DNA of 64,000 nucleotides from Halichoerus grypus (taxonomy: Eukaryota > Chordata > Mammalia > Carnivora > Phocidae): assembly GCF_964656455.1 (NCBI RefSeq), contig NC_135722.1, forward strand, positions 108,816,234-108,880,233, given 5' to 3'. Under the pieces are notes generated by a model. The model saw only the letters and a list, made by a program, of their open reading frames with translations. It had not been told where the DNA came from and did no database searches. Within the stretch, counting starts at the first letter, position 1; each line of letters starts with the position of its first letter. Positions 23,273-34,756 of the stretch are shown here, piece by piece. Both the position numbers and the translations under genes were made by a program.

Positions 23273-23382
23273 ATAACGTATCCTGGAGACACGTCACAAA
23301 GGGATCTCTCTTCATTGTACAACTCATCACATGCTTCCAAAAATATTCTTGGCGCTATCACCTCATAGAAGTATTTCAGAAG
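23273..23382 (+). CDS. CASP1/4: CASP1/4 exon 9: p10 subunit
   Basis: The 110-bp exon has acceptor CTTCATAG|AT and donor CAGAAG|GTAAGC, phase 1 to 0. It encodes [20 protein letters not shown] and a segment ending EVFQK. The SWR arginine, which lines the substrate pocket in caspase-1 family enzymes, is present. Confidence 0.95.
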
Positions 23383-24849
23383 GTAAGCTTGTCATTCCTC
23401 TTCTAGTCATTTGTTTGTGCAGGAAGGCTTTGCTAGGTGACAATGGCAGAACTGGTCAGGCAAACACAAGTGGAATGGGATCTGGTTCCCGTCATCTAGG
23501 TGTTTAAAACCTGATTTAGGAAATAAAAAAAAATGCACTGTAGCAGGAGATCAAAATATAAAAAATAATATAAAATATAAGCTTGTGTGTCATGGGGTGT
23601 AAGTTCTTAAATTTCAAAGAGTGGGAGGTATTTGCATTAACTTTCATTGTTTACTTTATTAAATAAATATGGACGGGGTGGCATACTTGTGGGCCCTATC
23701 CTGAGACAAAGGGGCAAACGAGACACATGCATGTGAGACACATGGTCACTGAACAAGTAGGTCAACAAACAAATGTGTGGTTACAGATTGTGATGGGATC
23801 TGTAAAGAAAAAGACTGAGGACATGTGAAAGAGGAGACAGGAGAAGACTGTCTGTGAATGGAGTGGTCAAGAAGGGGAGACCTGATGCTGCTTCCCCAGC
23901 TCTGGACACTCCTTAGTCGCCCCTCCTTCCTCCCTCCATGCACTCAGTTTATAGGTTTTTTTTCTATAGGTTCGTTTTTTACCTCGTTTATGTCGTATTA
24001 ACTCACTCAAATATGAATTTACGAAGGCAGGGATTTGCTAAACGCCTCAACATTCAGGCACATAGAAATTAATATTCGTTGAATGAATAAATGTATGAAT
24101 AAATAAATATATGCTCCCTCCTTTTTTGGGGAGCAAGGGATTAGTATTAAGAACATGGAAAAGTGTGGTTGTATTTTCATTCAAAAACACAGAGAACAGT
24201 TGTACTCTTCCAGAAGAAGGCTATACCAATAGTAAATTGGAGAAGACAGCAGCATGACATGAGTTGGGGTCTCTGATTAGGAACTTAGCAAGTTAAATCC
24301 TTTGGATGAGTAGGATTTAGACATTGCACTTGGAAGGGCATTTCCAGGAAAAGACTAGAAATAATTGGTCTAGGTTAAGTAGGATCTCATTGATCAGCCT
24401 GTGGCAAAAGACTTCAGGTCAGCTTGGTAGCAGGGATGTGAAAGTTGCTCAGTGTTCTGGACTTAAGAACAAAATCCTGGGATTTGAGTCTCATTGAATT
24501 GAGGAGTTAACCCTGGTGGACGTAGAAAGTAGAGAATTCTCAAGATCCAGTTCCCATGAACAGACCCCAAGGGAAAATTGATTATTAGATCAGAAACAGA
24601 AAACAGGAAATGGAGTTTGAAAGGGCTTGGATTAGGCACAAAGTGTTTGAGATAAAGAGTGTATTCTGACATGGGGTGTCACTTTTAACAGGTGGGGCAG
24701 CAGTGGCAAAGAGTTTGAGTGTCCATGGGGCTGGCCCCATCAATCCTAGGAGCACCCTGCATTCCTAGAATTTTCTGGCTCATGGTGGAAAATCTTTTCT
24801 GAGAATTCACAAGAGGCATGTCTCATCTTAACCCTCTTTTTGTTTTTAG
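23383..24849. other. CASP1/4 intron 9
   Basis: An L2-like 3' end lies near 23990-24110 (ends GTTGAATGAATAAATG). The rest is unassigned. Confidence 0.5.
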
Positions 24850-24948
24850 GTACAAAAATCATTTGAAAAACCAAATGTTAAAGCCCAGATGCCCACCATT
24901 GAACGAATGTCCATGACAAGACCTTTCTATCTCTTCCCTGGCAATTGA
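24850..24948 (+). CDS. CASP1/4: CASP1/4 exon 10: C-terminus and stop
   Basis: Acceptor GTTTTTAG|GT. It encodes [19 protein letters not shown] and ends [11 protein letters not shown] with TGA at 24946-24948. The family usually has Tyr-Phe-Tyr before Leu-Phe-Pro-Gly. Here the first of these is Pro. A donor, AAATG|GTAAGG at 24953/24954, lies five bases after the stop and leads to a 3'UTR exon. Confidence 0.95.
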   Translation, partial: VQKSFEKPNVKAQMPTIERMSMTRPFYLFPGN

Positions 24949-26657
24949 AAATGGTAAGGGTCAAGAGTTGTTGGCAAGTGAAGTAAATGGGAGAGTAATA
25001 TTGGTGGTGAGGTCCAATGACCAAATGGCAGCTGACAGCATAAATGGTCACACTAGTGTTTCTTGTTGATGTAGTTTGGCGGTTAGTTGCTGTTTTTTTA
25101 CTCTACTTATGTGTATCTGGATCTTACCTCCACCTCCACAATCAATCCATCCGTGAGTTGAGCAAAACCAAGCTAGGAAGCAATGAACTATGCAGGACAC
25201 AGGGTAGTAATTATTAAAATAGAAATTTCCTCATGTTTCCATTATGACTTTCATTCATCTCTCTCATTCCCTCCCTTGCCCACCCCTCCCACATGCCGAG
25301 TTACCACACATCGCCTCCGATCCTGAGAACACAGGAAACAGAGGAGCAAGGACAAAGCAGGACTTTGGTCCTCTGAGTGCCTATGCATTGCATCGCTACT
25401 CCGAGCTCCCATCACCAGACAGTATAAAAGCTGCCCTGTGTAGAGGAGGACTCTGGTTCTGCACCACTCTCACGAGCGGATCTCACACTCAGAGTGTGCT
25501 CTCACACCTGCACATGCTGCTCACGAGCCCCTGTGAGCACTCACCTTCACATGTCGTAGTAGTAGTACTGTTATTATTATTTTTGTCAAAATACTTTAGG
25601 ATGGGTACATCAAGGTTAGACCCAAAATTATTTTACTCACAGCAGCTTTATATCGCTCTATATTATAGGCAATTGTGAGTCTCCCTCTCAGAAACATAAT
25701 TTAAATTCTATTTATTGTGAGGTTCATCTCAGTAGTTTCCGTATGTGCTCATGCCATCTCCTACCCCTGGTTTCTGACACAGCCACTGCACCGCTGCCCA
25801 GACACTTCAGTATAACTGCTTTTGGGGCCTAATTAGTCCAACAGAACCACATTTGGGGACTGAATTATTTACGGGACTAGTATTTATCAAGCACGTACTA
25901 TGTTCCAGGTTCTGATCCGGATGCTTGCAATATACCAGGCAAGAAAATAAGTGGAGTCCTTGCTCTGAGAAAGCCATGCTCGAGTGAGGGGAGACAGACT
26001 CTAACTACACAAGGAAATAGATCCTGTGTCAGAGAGGGAGAAGAGCTAAGGGAAATAAAGGAGGCTAAAGACACAGAGGGTGGATGCTGTCTTGCTACAG
26101 ATAGATTACTCAGGCAAAGTTTCCTTCCAGTGATAAAATGGTAAAGTCAGAACAAGGAATGGACAGACTGGGGTGGTGGTGGTGAACCTTGTGGTCCCTG
26201 TGGGGGGAAAAGTATCACAGCTTCAGGGAACAGCATGTACAAACACCCCGAGGTAGAAATGTGCTTCACGTGTCTACAGAAGTGCCAAGAGGCAATAGCC
26301 TGGAGGAGAATGAAATTGGGGAAAATGGCAGAGACAAATTCAGAAAAGTGGTGGGAAGCCTGGTCACATGGACCTTGGTGGTCATGTGGTAAAGGTTTTA
26401 AATGTTTTATCCTGAGTGAGACAGAGAGAACCCTTCAAGTGCTTTTGCACAGAGAAATGACATAATCTAGTAACTGAGATTTTGCAAACATCACCTGGAA
26501 TACTTTTGGGCAAGAAGACTACAAGGGTCACAAATATAAGCCAAAGGAAGTGGCAAAAGGTACCTGGAAGACGATGGAAACAGAACCATGAGAAGGGACA
26601 GACTGAGGTCTTCCTGGGATTGCTATCTTGACATTCTGCTCTTTTTCTCTCCTTCAG

Positions 26658-26765
26658 GCAGTCGCAGGCAGTCCAGCCCTTCTTGACCAACTTCGAAAAG
26701 CACCTTTCCTAGCACAGCACATTCATGTGACCTTTCGTATTTCAATAAAAATGAAAACAAATGAA
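26658..26765 (+). other. CASP1/4: CASP1/4 probable 3'UTR exon with polyadenylation signal
   Basis: Acceptor TCTCTCCTTCAG|GC is followed by non-coding sequence and AATAAA at 26744-26749. A matching donor lies just after the stop codon in exon 10. The arrangement repeats in CASP12 downstream, supporting it as a real terminal exon. The cleavage site is not determined. Confidence 0.6.
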
Positions 26766-27559
26766 CTGTGTCTTTCACGTCCTCTAGCGGAGAATAGGAT
26801 TTCAGTTAAAATGGTGGCTGAATGAAAATGAAGTGGAAGACCTGAGCTGGATTTTCCAGCTTTATGACTCACAGAGTGTGTGCACTTTGCTGGGGGAACA
26901 TAACTGGCTGTGACTTGCCCTCAGCAATAGGGTGATGGGAGGCAGTACCTATCCGGAGACAAGAACTGTATATTGGTCAGCTCCTCATTTGTATCCTTAT
27001 CAAACCCTGGATCTATAGAATGATCTAGAAGAAGTTTTCTAATTTATTACTTAACCAACATTATAGGTGGAGCTCTTTTTTTTTTTCTTCAGTAAACTGA
27101 TTTCAGCAAATTAATCCCATGTATCTTTCTTCCTGCTATACGTTTTTCTTGTTAAGTACTTTTCCCCCAGACTTTTGCACTTTCCACATTTCAGGAAAAT
27201 TTTATCCATTAGCAAGCCCTTGGCTGTTGTCTAAAATAAGTTGGGGTTTGGTCCAAGATGGTGTAAACTCAGTATATTTTTACAGACATGAAAATATAAT
27301 TAGATAAATCACAGCAAAGTGTAAGGGAGTGTCAGCAGTAGAAGGAGTAATGTTCACTCTTCTGGAAGGATGGAATGTTGGTAGAGGAATTCTGGCTGCA
27401 TGGCCATTGGAACTACTATGTAAGGAGGTATACCACTTCTGCTATGTCCACAGAGAATGTTGGATAGACATTTTAGTACATAGCTGAACAAAATTAAAAA
27501 AAAATAAAAGGATGCTCTAGATGTCAAATATAAACATAATAGTTAAAATTTATATAGAT

Positions 27560-27785
27560 TAATTGTATGTCAGGATTATTGTAAAGATTTCGATTATTGA
27601 AAGGGATTTTTGTGTAACTAATTTAAGCCTCATAACAGTCCTGTAATTACTATCAGCATCCCTGTTTTACAGATAACGTAGAGCTTAAATGACCTGTCCA
27701 AAGTCACGCAGTTAGCAGATGAAAGCTCTAGACTTGCTCTGGAATCTGAGTTATTAACCATTGTGCAGTGTTGCCTTTCCAAAGC
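27560..27785 (+). repeat. MIR element
   Basis: It contains 'CCCTGTTTTACAGATAACGT', 'GACCTGTCCAAAGTCACGCA' and the trailing 'AACCATTGTGCAGTGTTGCC', the conserved layout of MIR. Confidence 0.8.
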
Positions 27786-28043
27786 AAGGAGAGACTAAAA
27801 TTGTACGAATTCTTAATTGTACAGGTTAACTGAATTTTGAATTGCAAGGGTTAACTAACTCTACAAGGATTCATGATGGTTTTATTTCTGGACTTGGCCT
27901 GCCCATGTAGACACATAAGTCACATCACAAAGATCCAAAAATACATATCACAGATGCCTCATTCTCTGACTACTGAGTGGTAATATTAGAAACCCAATAA
28001 CAGAAAGACTGCCTCACATCTGCATATAGCGCAAAACTGAAAT

Positions 28044-28070
28044 ACACACACACACACACACACACACACA
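28044..28070. repeat. (CA)n microsatellite
   Basis: Uninterrupted CA dinucleotide run. Confidence 0.97.
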
Positions 28071-28309
28071 TCTTCCAAACATAGAACTATGTGTACATAT
28101 ATGCACATACAAAAACCAGGAAGAAAAACATATGAACTAAGCATTCAACTTAAGAAGTCAGAAAAATACTAAACCAATACATAAATAGAAGTAAGCAAAT
28201 AATATAGAGCAAAAACACATGAATGAAATCGTAATGAAACAAAGGACTGAGTGGGTCACTGAAGCAAACACTGGCCCTTTAAAAGAACTAATGAAATCTT
28301 GGACATCTA

Positions 28310-28486
28310 GGGCGCCCGGGTGGCTCAGTTGGTTAAGCAACTGCTCTGGATCATGAGTCCTGGGATCGAGTCCCACATCAGGCTCCCTGCTGAGTGGGGA
28401 GTCTGCTTCTCCCTCTGACCCTCCCCCCTCTCGTGCTGTCTCTCTCTCTCTCTCTCTCTCAGATAAATAAATAAATAAATCTTTAG
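28310..28486 (+). mobile_element. Can-SINE, plus strand
   Basis: It has the head GGGCGCCCGGGTGGCTCAGT, an internal tRNA-like body, (TC)n and an AGATAAATAAATAAATAAAT tail. Flanks show only a diverged target duplication. Confidence 0.93.
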
Positions 28487-29958
28487 AATCTAAGATATCC
28501 AGCCAAGACATATTGTGAAAAAAACAGAATTAGCACAAAGACAGTATTCGAGATAAAAAGGTCTGATGAATACAGATAAACATAAATACAGAAAAAAAAT
28601 TAGGGAATATCATACATAACACAGAGGAAATACATGGAAAATTTTCTAGAAAAGTTTAATAAACTTAATACATGATAAAATAAAAAACTGAATGGATTCA
28701 TAAACATTAAACAAATTAATTTTTCTTTGTCATACCTATCTGGAAAAAAGGTTAGACCCAAATGGTTGTAAAGACACGTCTTACGAAACTTCTAGGAAAC
28801 TGATAAGCTCTATTTTCAATAAACACTCACATAAAAAAGAGAAGTACGCTTCTTAAATTCTTTTACAGGGCTTATACAAAACTGAAACAAAATTAGGGAA
28901 GAAGAGGAAAAGTTGGAAAAATACTGGCTGATTTCTCACAAACACTCATGTAAAGATTCTAAAAAAACATGTTAACAAAGCAAATCTAGCCATATCTGAA
29001 ATAATATTAATATTTATTGATTAGTATTTAGTGGTACCAGCATTTACTCTAAGAATGTGGTAACAGTTTCATAACAGACATATTTAGGATAGCTTTCCTC
29101 AAAATAACAGATTAAGAAGTAGATGCAATACTTTTAAGAAGTTTGTAAAGGGATTCAATAGTACTGAGAATTCATTTATGATAAAAATAATTAAAACCTT
29201 AGAAAAATAGGAAGAAAAGCCAGTCCTTAACCAAATGCATATATTTAATAGGAAATATTAACAAAATAGAAATAGAGGAAAAACACGTAATGTGTGAAAA
29301 TCTATAGCCTTCTTAGGCAGAAATATTTGAGTATTACCTTTAAATAACATACAAGTAAAAAACATTTCTATTCAATTTTGCACTAAAGTTCCAAGCCAAT
29401 AAAGCCAAAAGTAAAATGTATGAAACACAAGAAAAAAAATCACATTATTCTTGAAAAATATGATTTTATTCACTAAAAATCTCTTCAAATTAATACTATA
29501 TTCCCTGGATTTGGAAGAATTCGGATCAATATACAAAATTTAACAGCATTCTTGTATTTAAAAGATGATAGGAAGTGTTTGCTTTTTAAAGCCTCTTCTT
29601 ACAATAGCAATGAACATAAGATATTTGAAGGTAACTGTAAACAAATATTTGCAAGGTATGTATGGAAAAATATTTTTAAAAAATCACTGAGTGACATGAA
29701 AAAAAGATTGAATACTGTGAGGGATATCACCATCATTGATTAGAAGACAAAAGTAAAGGTTTCAATTTCCTACCCAAATTAATCTATAAACACAACAGAA
29801 TAACAAAGAAAACCTAACAGAATTTTCTTGAACTTGATAGTTTGTTTATACACCTTGTTTAGAAAGTAAAATAGTAAGAAGAGCTAAGAAAACAATTTTG
29901 TGTTAAAGGGATGGAGGTTGCCTAAATACAAATCAAGACATGATGTAAAGCTCTATCA

Positions 29959-31019
29959 AGGGAAACAAAAGCAAAATGAACTATTGGGACTCCATCAAGA
30001 TAAAAAGCTTCTGCAAAGAGAAGGAAACAATCAACAAAACTAAAAGGCAGCCTATGGAATGGGAGATGACATTTGCAAATGACATATCTGATAAAGGGAC
30101 AGTATCCAAAATCTATAAAGAATTTACCAAACTCAACAGCCAAAAAACAAATAATCCAGTTAAGAAATGGGCAGAAGACATGAATAGACACTTTTCCAAA
30201 GAAGACATACAGATGGCCAACAGACACATAAAAATATGCTCAACATCACTTATCATCAGGGAAATACAAATCAAAACCATGATGAGATACCCCCTCACAC
30301 CAGTCAGAATGGCTAAAATTGACAACACAGGAAACAACAGATGGTGGTGGGGATGCAGAGAAAGGGGAACTCTCTTACACTGTTGGTGGGAATACAAACT
30401 GGTGCAGCCACTCTGGAAAACACTATGGAGGTTCCTCAAAAAGTTAAAAATTGACTAGGTATTAACCCAAAAGATACAAAAATACTTATTTGAAGGGGCA
30501 TATGTACCCTGGTGTTTATAGCAGCATTATCAACAATAGCTAACTTATGGAAAGAGCCCAAATGTCCATTAACTGATGAATGGATAAAGAAGATGTGGTA
30601 TATATATGTACAATGGAATATCACTCAGCCATCAAAAAGAACGAAATCTTGCCATTTGCAATGATATGGATGGAGCTAGGGAGTATAATGCTAAGTGAAA
30701 TAAATCAGAGAAAGACAAATACCATATGATCTCACTCATATGTGGAATTTAAGAAACAAAACAGAGGAACATAGGGAGGGAAAAACAAAGAGAGAGGGAA
30801 GCAAACCATAAGAGAATCTTAATTATAGAGAACAAATTGAGGGTTGATGGAGGGAGGTGGGTGAGGAATTGGCTAAATGCGTGATGGGTATTAAATAGGG
30901 CACTTGTTATGATGAACATTGGGTGTTATTTGTAAGTGATGAATCACTAAATTCTACTCCTGAAACCAGTATTATACTATATGTTAACTAAGTAGAATTT
31001 AAATAAAAATTTGATGCAA
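29959..31019 (+). mobile_element. L1 3' end, plus strand (5'-truncated)
   Basis: Carnivore L1 3' portion: ORF2 tail and 3'UTR with GGAAATACAAATCAAAACCA, GAATGGATAAAGAAGATGTG and CTCACTCATATGTGGAATTT. Target duplications AAAGCTCTATCA at 29947-29958 and 31020-31031 mark a 5'-truncated insertion of about 1.06 kb. Reading frames are broken. Confidence 0.92.
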
Positions 31020-31147
31020 AAAGCTCTATCAGTTGGCATATGGATAGACAGAGACTTAGAAAAGAATACAAAGGATAAAAATGAACAATATAGACTATGT
31101 CATGTTGCAGAGTTAAAATAAAAAATGATTCAAGAAATTAGTTTGCA

Positions 31148-31352
31148 GGGGTGCCTGGGTGGGTCAGTCGTTAAGCATCTGCCTTCGGCTCAGGTCATGA
31201 TCCCAGCGTCCTGGGATCAAGCCCTGCATCAGGCTCCCTGCTCAGCAGGGAGCCTGCTTCTCCCTCTCCTTCTGCCCACTGCTCCCCTACTTGTGCACTT
31301 GCTCTTTCTCTCTCTCTCTCTGTCAAATAAATAAATAAAATCTTTTAAAAAA
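31148..31352 (+). mobile_element. Can-SINE, plus strand
   Basis: Full-length SINE with TCTC stretch and AAATAAATAAATAAAATC tail. A perfect 16-bp target duplication, AAGAAATTAGTTTGCA, lies at 31132-31147 and 31353-31368. Confidence 0.97.
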
Positions 31353-31797
31353 AAGAAATTAGTTTGCAGAAAAATACACAGTCTCACACATATACTTGTT
31401 CTATCTCAAGTCTACACAAGAGTATATGTCAACTGGAGTAAGACCTCAATGTGAAAACTGAAACTTTTAAGTTATGAGGAGGAGAAAAATAGAGGACAAT
31501 GTCTTTATGAGATTTGAGTATTAGGAAATTTCCAAGATTCAGAAAGTACACTGCATAAAGAAAAAGACAAAGTTAATACAATAAAATTTAAGAACACTAT
31601 ATACAATGCTAAACCTTCACAGAAGTGAAGGTGATGGTATCACAGGTGGATGCATGTGTCCAAACTCATCAATATGTATACATTAAACAAGTGTAATGTT
31701 TTGCATATAAATTATATGTCAACAAAGCTTAAATGAAAATAAAAGTGAATTCAAAGATGATAAAAGAAAAAGAAGGTTCAGACACCAGGGGGAGGAC

Positions 31798-32010
31798 TTT
31801 TTATTTATATTTTTTAAGATTTTATTTATTTATTTTAGAGAGAGAGAGACCATGAGCAGAAGGGGCAGAGCGAGTGGGAGAGAGAATCTCAAGCAGACTC
31901 TGCACTGAGTGTGGAGTCTGATGCAGGGCTTGATCTCATGAACCTGAGATCATGACCTGGACTGAAACCAAGAGTCAGACGCTTAACCAACTGCACCACC
32001 CAGGCACCTC
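31798..32010 (-). mobile_element. Older Can-SINE, minus strand
   Basis: It runs from TTTTTTAAGATTTTATTTAT through a GAGA stretch and AACCTGAGATCATGACCTGG to CCACCCAGGCACC. It has more mismatches to the common form than other copies, so it is older. Confidence 0.9.
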
Positions 32011-32079
32011 AGGGGAATGACTTTTAAAAATGCACAAAATCAATAAAAGATTCATTTATTCTGTAAACCTGCAAATAGT

Positions 32080-33060
32080 GAATAATGACTGTATTTAAGG
32101 CATTGGGCATCAAGCAGAAAACACAGTTCCTATCCTCATGGAGCTTGTAATTTAGTGGGGAAGAGAGTGATACAGAAACTATATTTATATTTATATTATA
32201 TATAGAAATGAATTTATCAGTAGAAAAGACCTGATGAAAGAGAGGGAGCCGGCCATGAGAAATGTGAAAGAAGAGCATTCCAGACAGAGGGAAAAGCAAG
32301 GAGAAATGGCCTGAGACAGGACTGTGCCTGGTGTGTTTGAGGAGGAGCAAGGAGGTTCATGTGGCTGGAATCCATGGGCAGAGAGGAGTGGGGGAAGGAA
32401 AGGACATGAGATCAAGGAATTGCCCAAGGTCCAGACCACATAGAGTGCTATGACTATAAAAGACCTTTCACCTTTTGCTGTAAGACAGAAAACTACTTGA
32501 AAATTTTGAGCAGATGAATGAATTAAGTTATTAGAGTTACGTTTTATCAAGATCACTCTGGCTACGGGGTTGAGATGACAATAAGAAGGATGGGGCCAAG
32601 GAAGATCCGGCAAGAGGACTCAGAAAGCTACTGCAGAAATTCAGAGTTGATGGTAGTCTGGATCTGGAAGAAGGACGGAAGAGGAGGGAGCAATCTTCAT
32701 GAATGGAAGGTAAAGCCAACAGAATTGTCGCTCAACAATGAGAGAAAGGACATAAGAATTAAGTGTTCTACTTTGAAAAACTGGAAGAATAACATGGAAA
32801 ACCCTCTAACAGGTGGTAGGTTTAGGGGGACTAAGATGTCGACCAGGTACTCAAATCGATGCCCATATGATACTGGCTATATGACTGTGACATTCAGGGG
32901 ATAGGTATTGGTTGGAGGATAAAATTGTGTGCTGTATATCTGTGCCAACAGGACTGAAAACCAAGATACTGGATTGGGCTGCTAAATAAGTGAGGATACA
33001 TAGAACAGAGGCCTTGAGACACGAATTAACTGGCAAAGTTCACTAAGAGAAGCAGCCAGT
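32080..33060. repeat. Ancient interspersed repeat, family not named
   Basis: Phrases such as GGAGCTTGTAATTTAGTGGG, CATTCCAGACAGAGGGAAAA, AAGATCACTCTGGCTAC and GAGGACTCAGAAAGCTACTG belong to an old, often-seen mammalian repeat. Related pieces occur near 26170-26470, 44700-45260, 48120-49300 and 54600-55450 here. I cannot give its family with confidence. Confidence 0.4.
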
Positions 33061-34556
33061 GAAGTAACGGGAGAACCAAGACACAGTTGTGATTTGGAAG
33101 ACAAATGAATGAAGGGTTTCTGGAAGAGGTGCAAATATCACTATGAAATACTTCTAATTGGTCAAAACAGTGATTGAGGATTAAACATGTAATTTGGCAC
33201 TGTGGAAGACACTGGTTACATTAACAAGCATTTTTTTTGGTACAAGAATAGAGACAAAAGACTGGGACTGATTTGAGAGAAAATAAAGGGAGTTTGGGGA
33301 GCTTTTGAGGAGTTGTGGGGAAGAGAGGGGTGTGTTCATTATAATGGGTTCATTATAATGTGTTTTATGGTTATAGCAATGACATCATTCAGTGGGAAAA
33401 TGATGTAGGACAGCATTGGGACTATTATTGAACGATGTCCTTAGGTCGAAGAGCGTGAAGGAGTCAAGTGGGAAGGGATGCCTTAGCCTAGAATTATAGG
33501 AGAGAAGAGCAAGCATGTGTGACCAGATAATAACAAGGTGGTAGATCTTGAGGCTAGAAATATTCTTCTCTGAATGGACAATTACTGGAGGGATCAGCCC
33601 CCAAAATATGGAAATATAGTCCCAACACAGTGCTTGGCCAGAGATAATACACATAGCCAACAATAATATAAATGCTTTTCATTGTTTCTTAACATTTAGA
33701 GTTATTGTATGAACAAAGCACAGAACACTTGGTTGTGGATGCAGAAGTCAATGAAAATCTTAGGACGTTAGACAATGTAAAATAAAAAATACAGGTTAAA
33801 AATAGCTGTAATTGTAGATAAAGGAAATTGTATGGGTGCGACTATTATCAACTTCTATACAGAGAATTACATAGGGATAATTAAGCTACTGAGCAACATT
33901 TACAAGAAGAAATGAGGGTTAAATTATTTATTTATTTATTTAATTTCAAGTTTTTATTTAAATTCTAGTTAGTTAACATATATGGTAAAATTGGTTTCAG
34001 GTGTAGAATTTAGTGATTCATCACTTACACACAACACCCAGTGCCCATCACAACCAGTGCCTTCATTAATACCCATCACCCATCTGGCCCATCCCCTCCC
34101 CCACCTCCCTCCAACAACCCTCAGTTTGTTCTCTATAGTTAAGCATCTCTTACGGTTTGCTTTCCTCTCTGTTTTTATTTTATTTTTCCTTCCCTGCCCC
34201 TATGTCCATCTGTTTTGTTTCTTAAATTCCACATATGAGTGAAATCATATAGTATTTGTCTTTCTCTGACTGACATTTCATTTAGCATAATAAACTCTGG
34301 TTCCATCGTGTTATTGCAAATGATAATATTTCATTACTTTTTATGGCTGAATAACATTCCATTGTACATATACATACCACATCTTCTTTATCCATTCATC
34401 AGTCAATGGACATTTGGGCTCTTTCCATAGTTTGGCTATTGTTGATAATGCTGCTATAAACATCGGGGTGCATGTACCCCTTCAAATCTCTATTTTTGTA
34501 TCCTTTGGGTAAATACTTAGTAGTGTAGCTGCTGGGTTGTAGGGTAGTTCTATTTT

Positions 34557-34557
34557 T

Positions 34558-34589
<32 letters not shown>

Positions 34590-34756
34590 CATGCAGTGGG
34601 GGGTGGTGAGGGGCAGAGGGAGAGAGAGAGAATCCTAAGCAGGCTCCATACCCAGGGCAGAACCTGACTTGGGGCTTGATCTCATGACCCTGAGATCATG
34701 ACCTGAGCCAAAATCAAGAGTCAGACTCTTAACTGACTGAACCACCTAGGTGCCCC
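34557..34756 (-). mobile_element. Old SINE nested in the L1, with (GT)n tail
   Basis: A (GT)n-GAGA stretch precedes a reversed SINE body ending ACCACCTAGGTGCCCC. A short duplication CTATTTTT on both sides marks the insertion into the L1 3' portion. Confidence 0.85.

Larger units (their letters stand above)
10105..26765 (+). other. CASP1/4: CASP1/4 fusion gene, coding 10105-24948, ten coding exons
   Basis: This is an inflammatory caspase, a cytosolic cysteine protease activated by CARD-driven oligomerisation that processes gasdermin D and/or IL-1 family cytokines. Splicing at canonical sites gives one frame of 484 codons: CASP1-type CARD (residues 3-91), CASP1-type linker (92-111), CASP4-type CARD (112-195), CASP4-type linker (196-231), and CASP4-type p20/p10 protease (232-484). 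The catalytic His is near residue 317 (nt 20865-20867, MSHG) and Cys near 365 (nt 21009-21011, QACRG). Human CASP1 has 404 residues and CASP4 377, so the extra length is the second CARD. The protease exons match human CASP4 better than CASP1, for example [18 protein letters not shown] and LKLCPHEEF. No separate CASP1 protease exons are seen. A CASP1/4 fusion is an established Carnivora feature. CASP12 lies downstream on the same strand. Confidence 0.92.

Noticed and set aside
29976..30458. 160-codon frame with apparent coding character
   Set aside because: It is the L1 ORF2 tail/3' region between target duplications, not a host gene.
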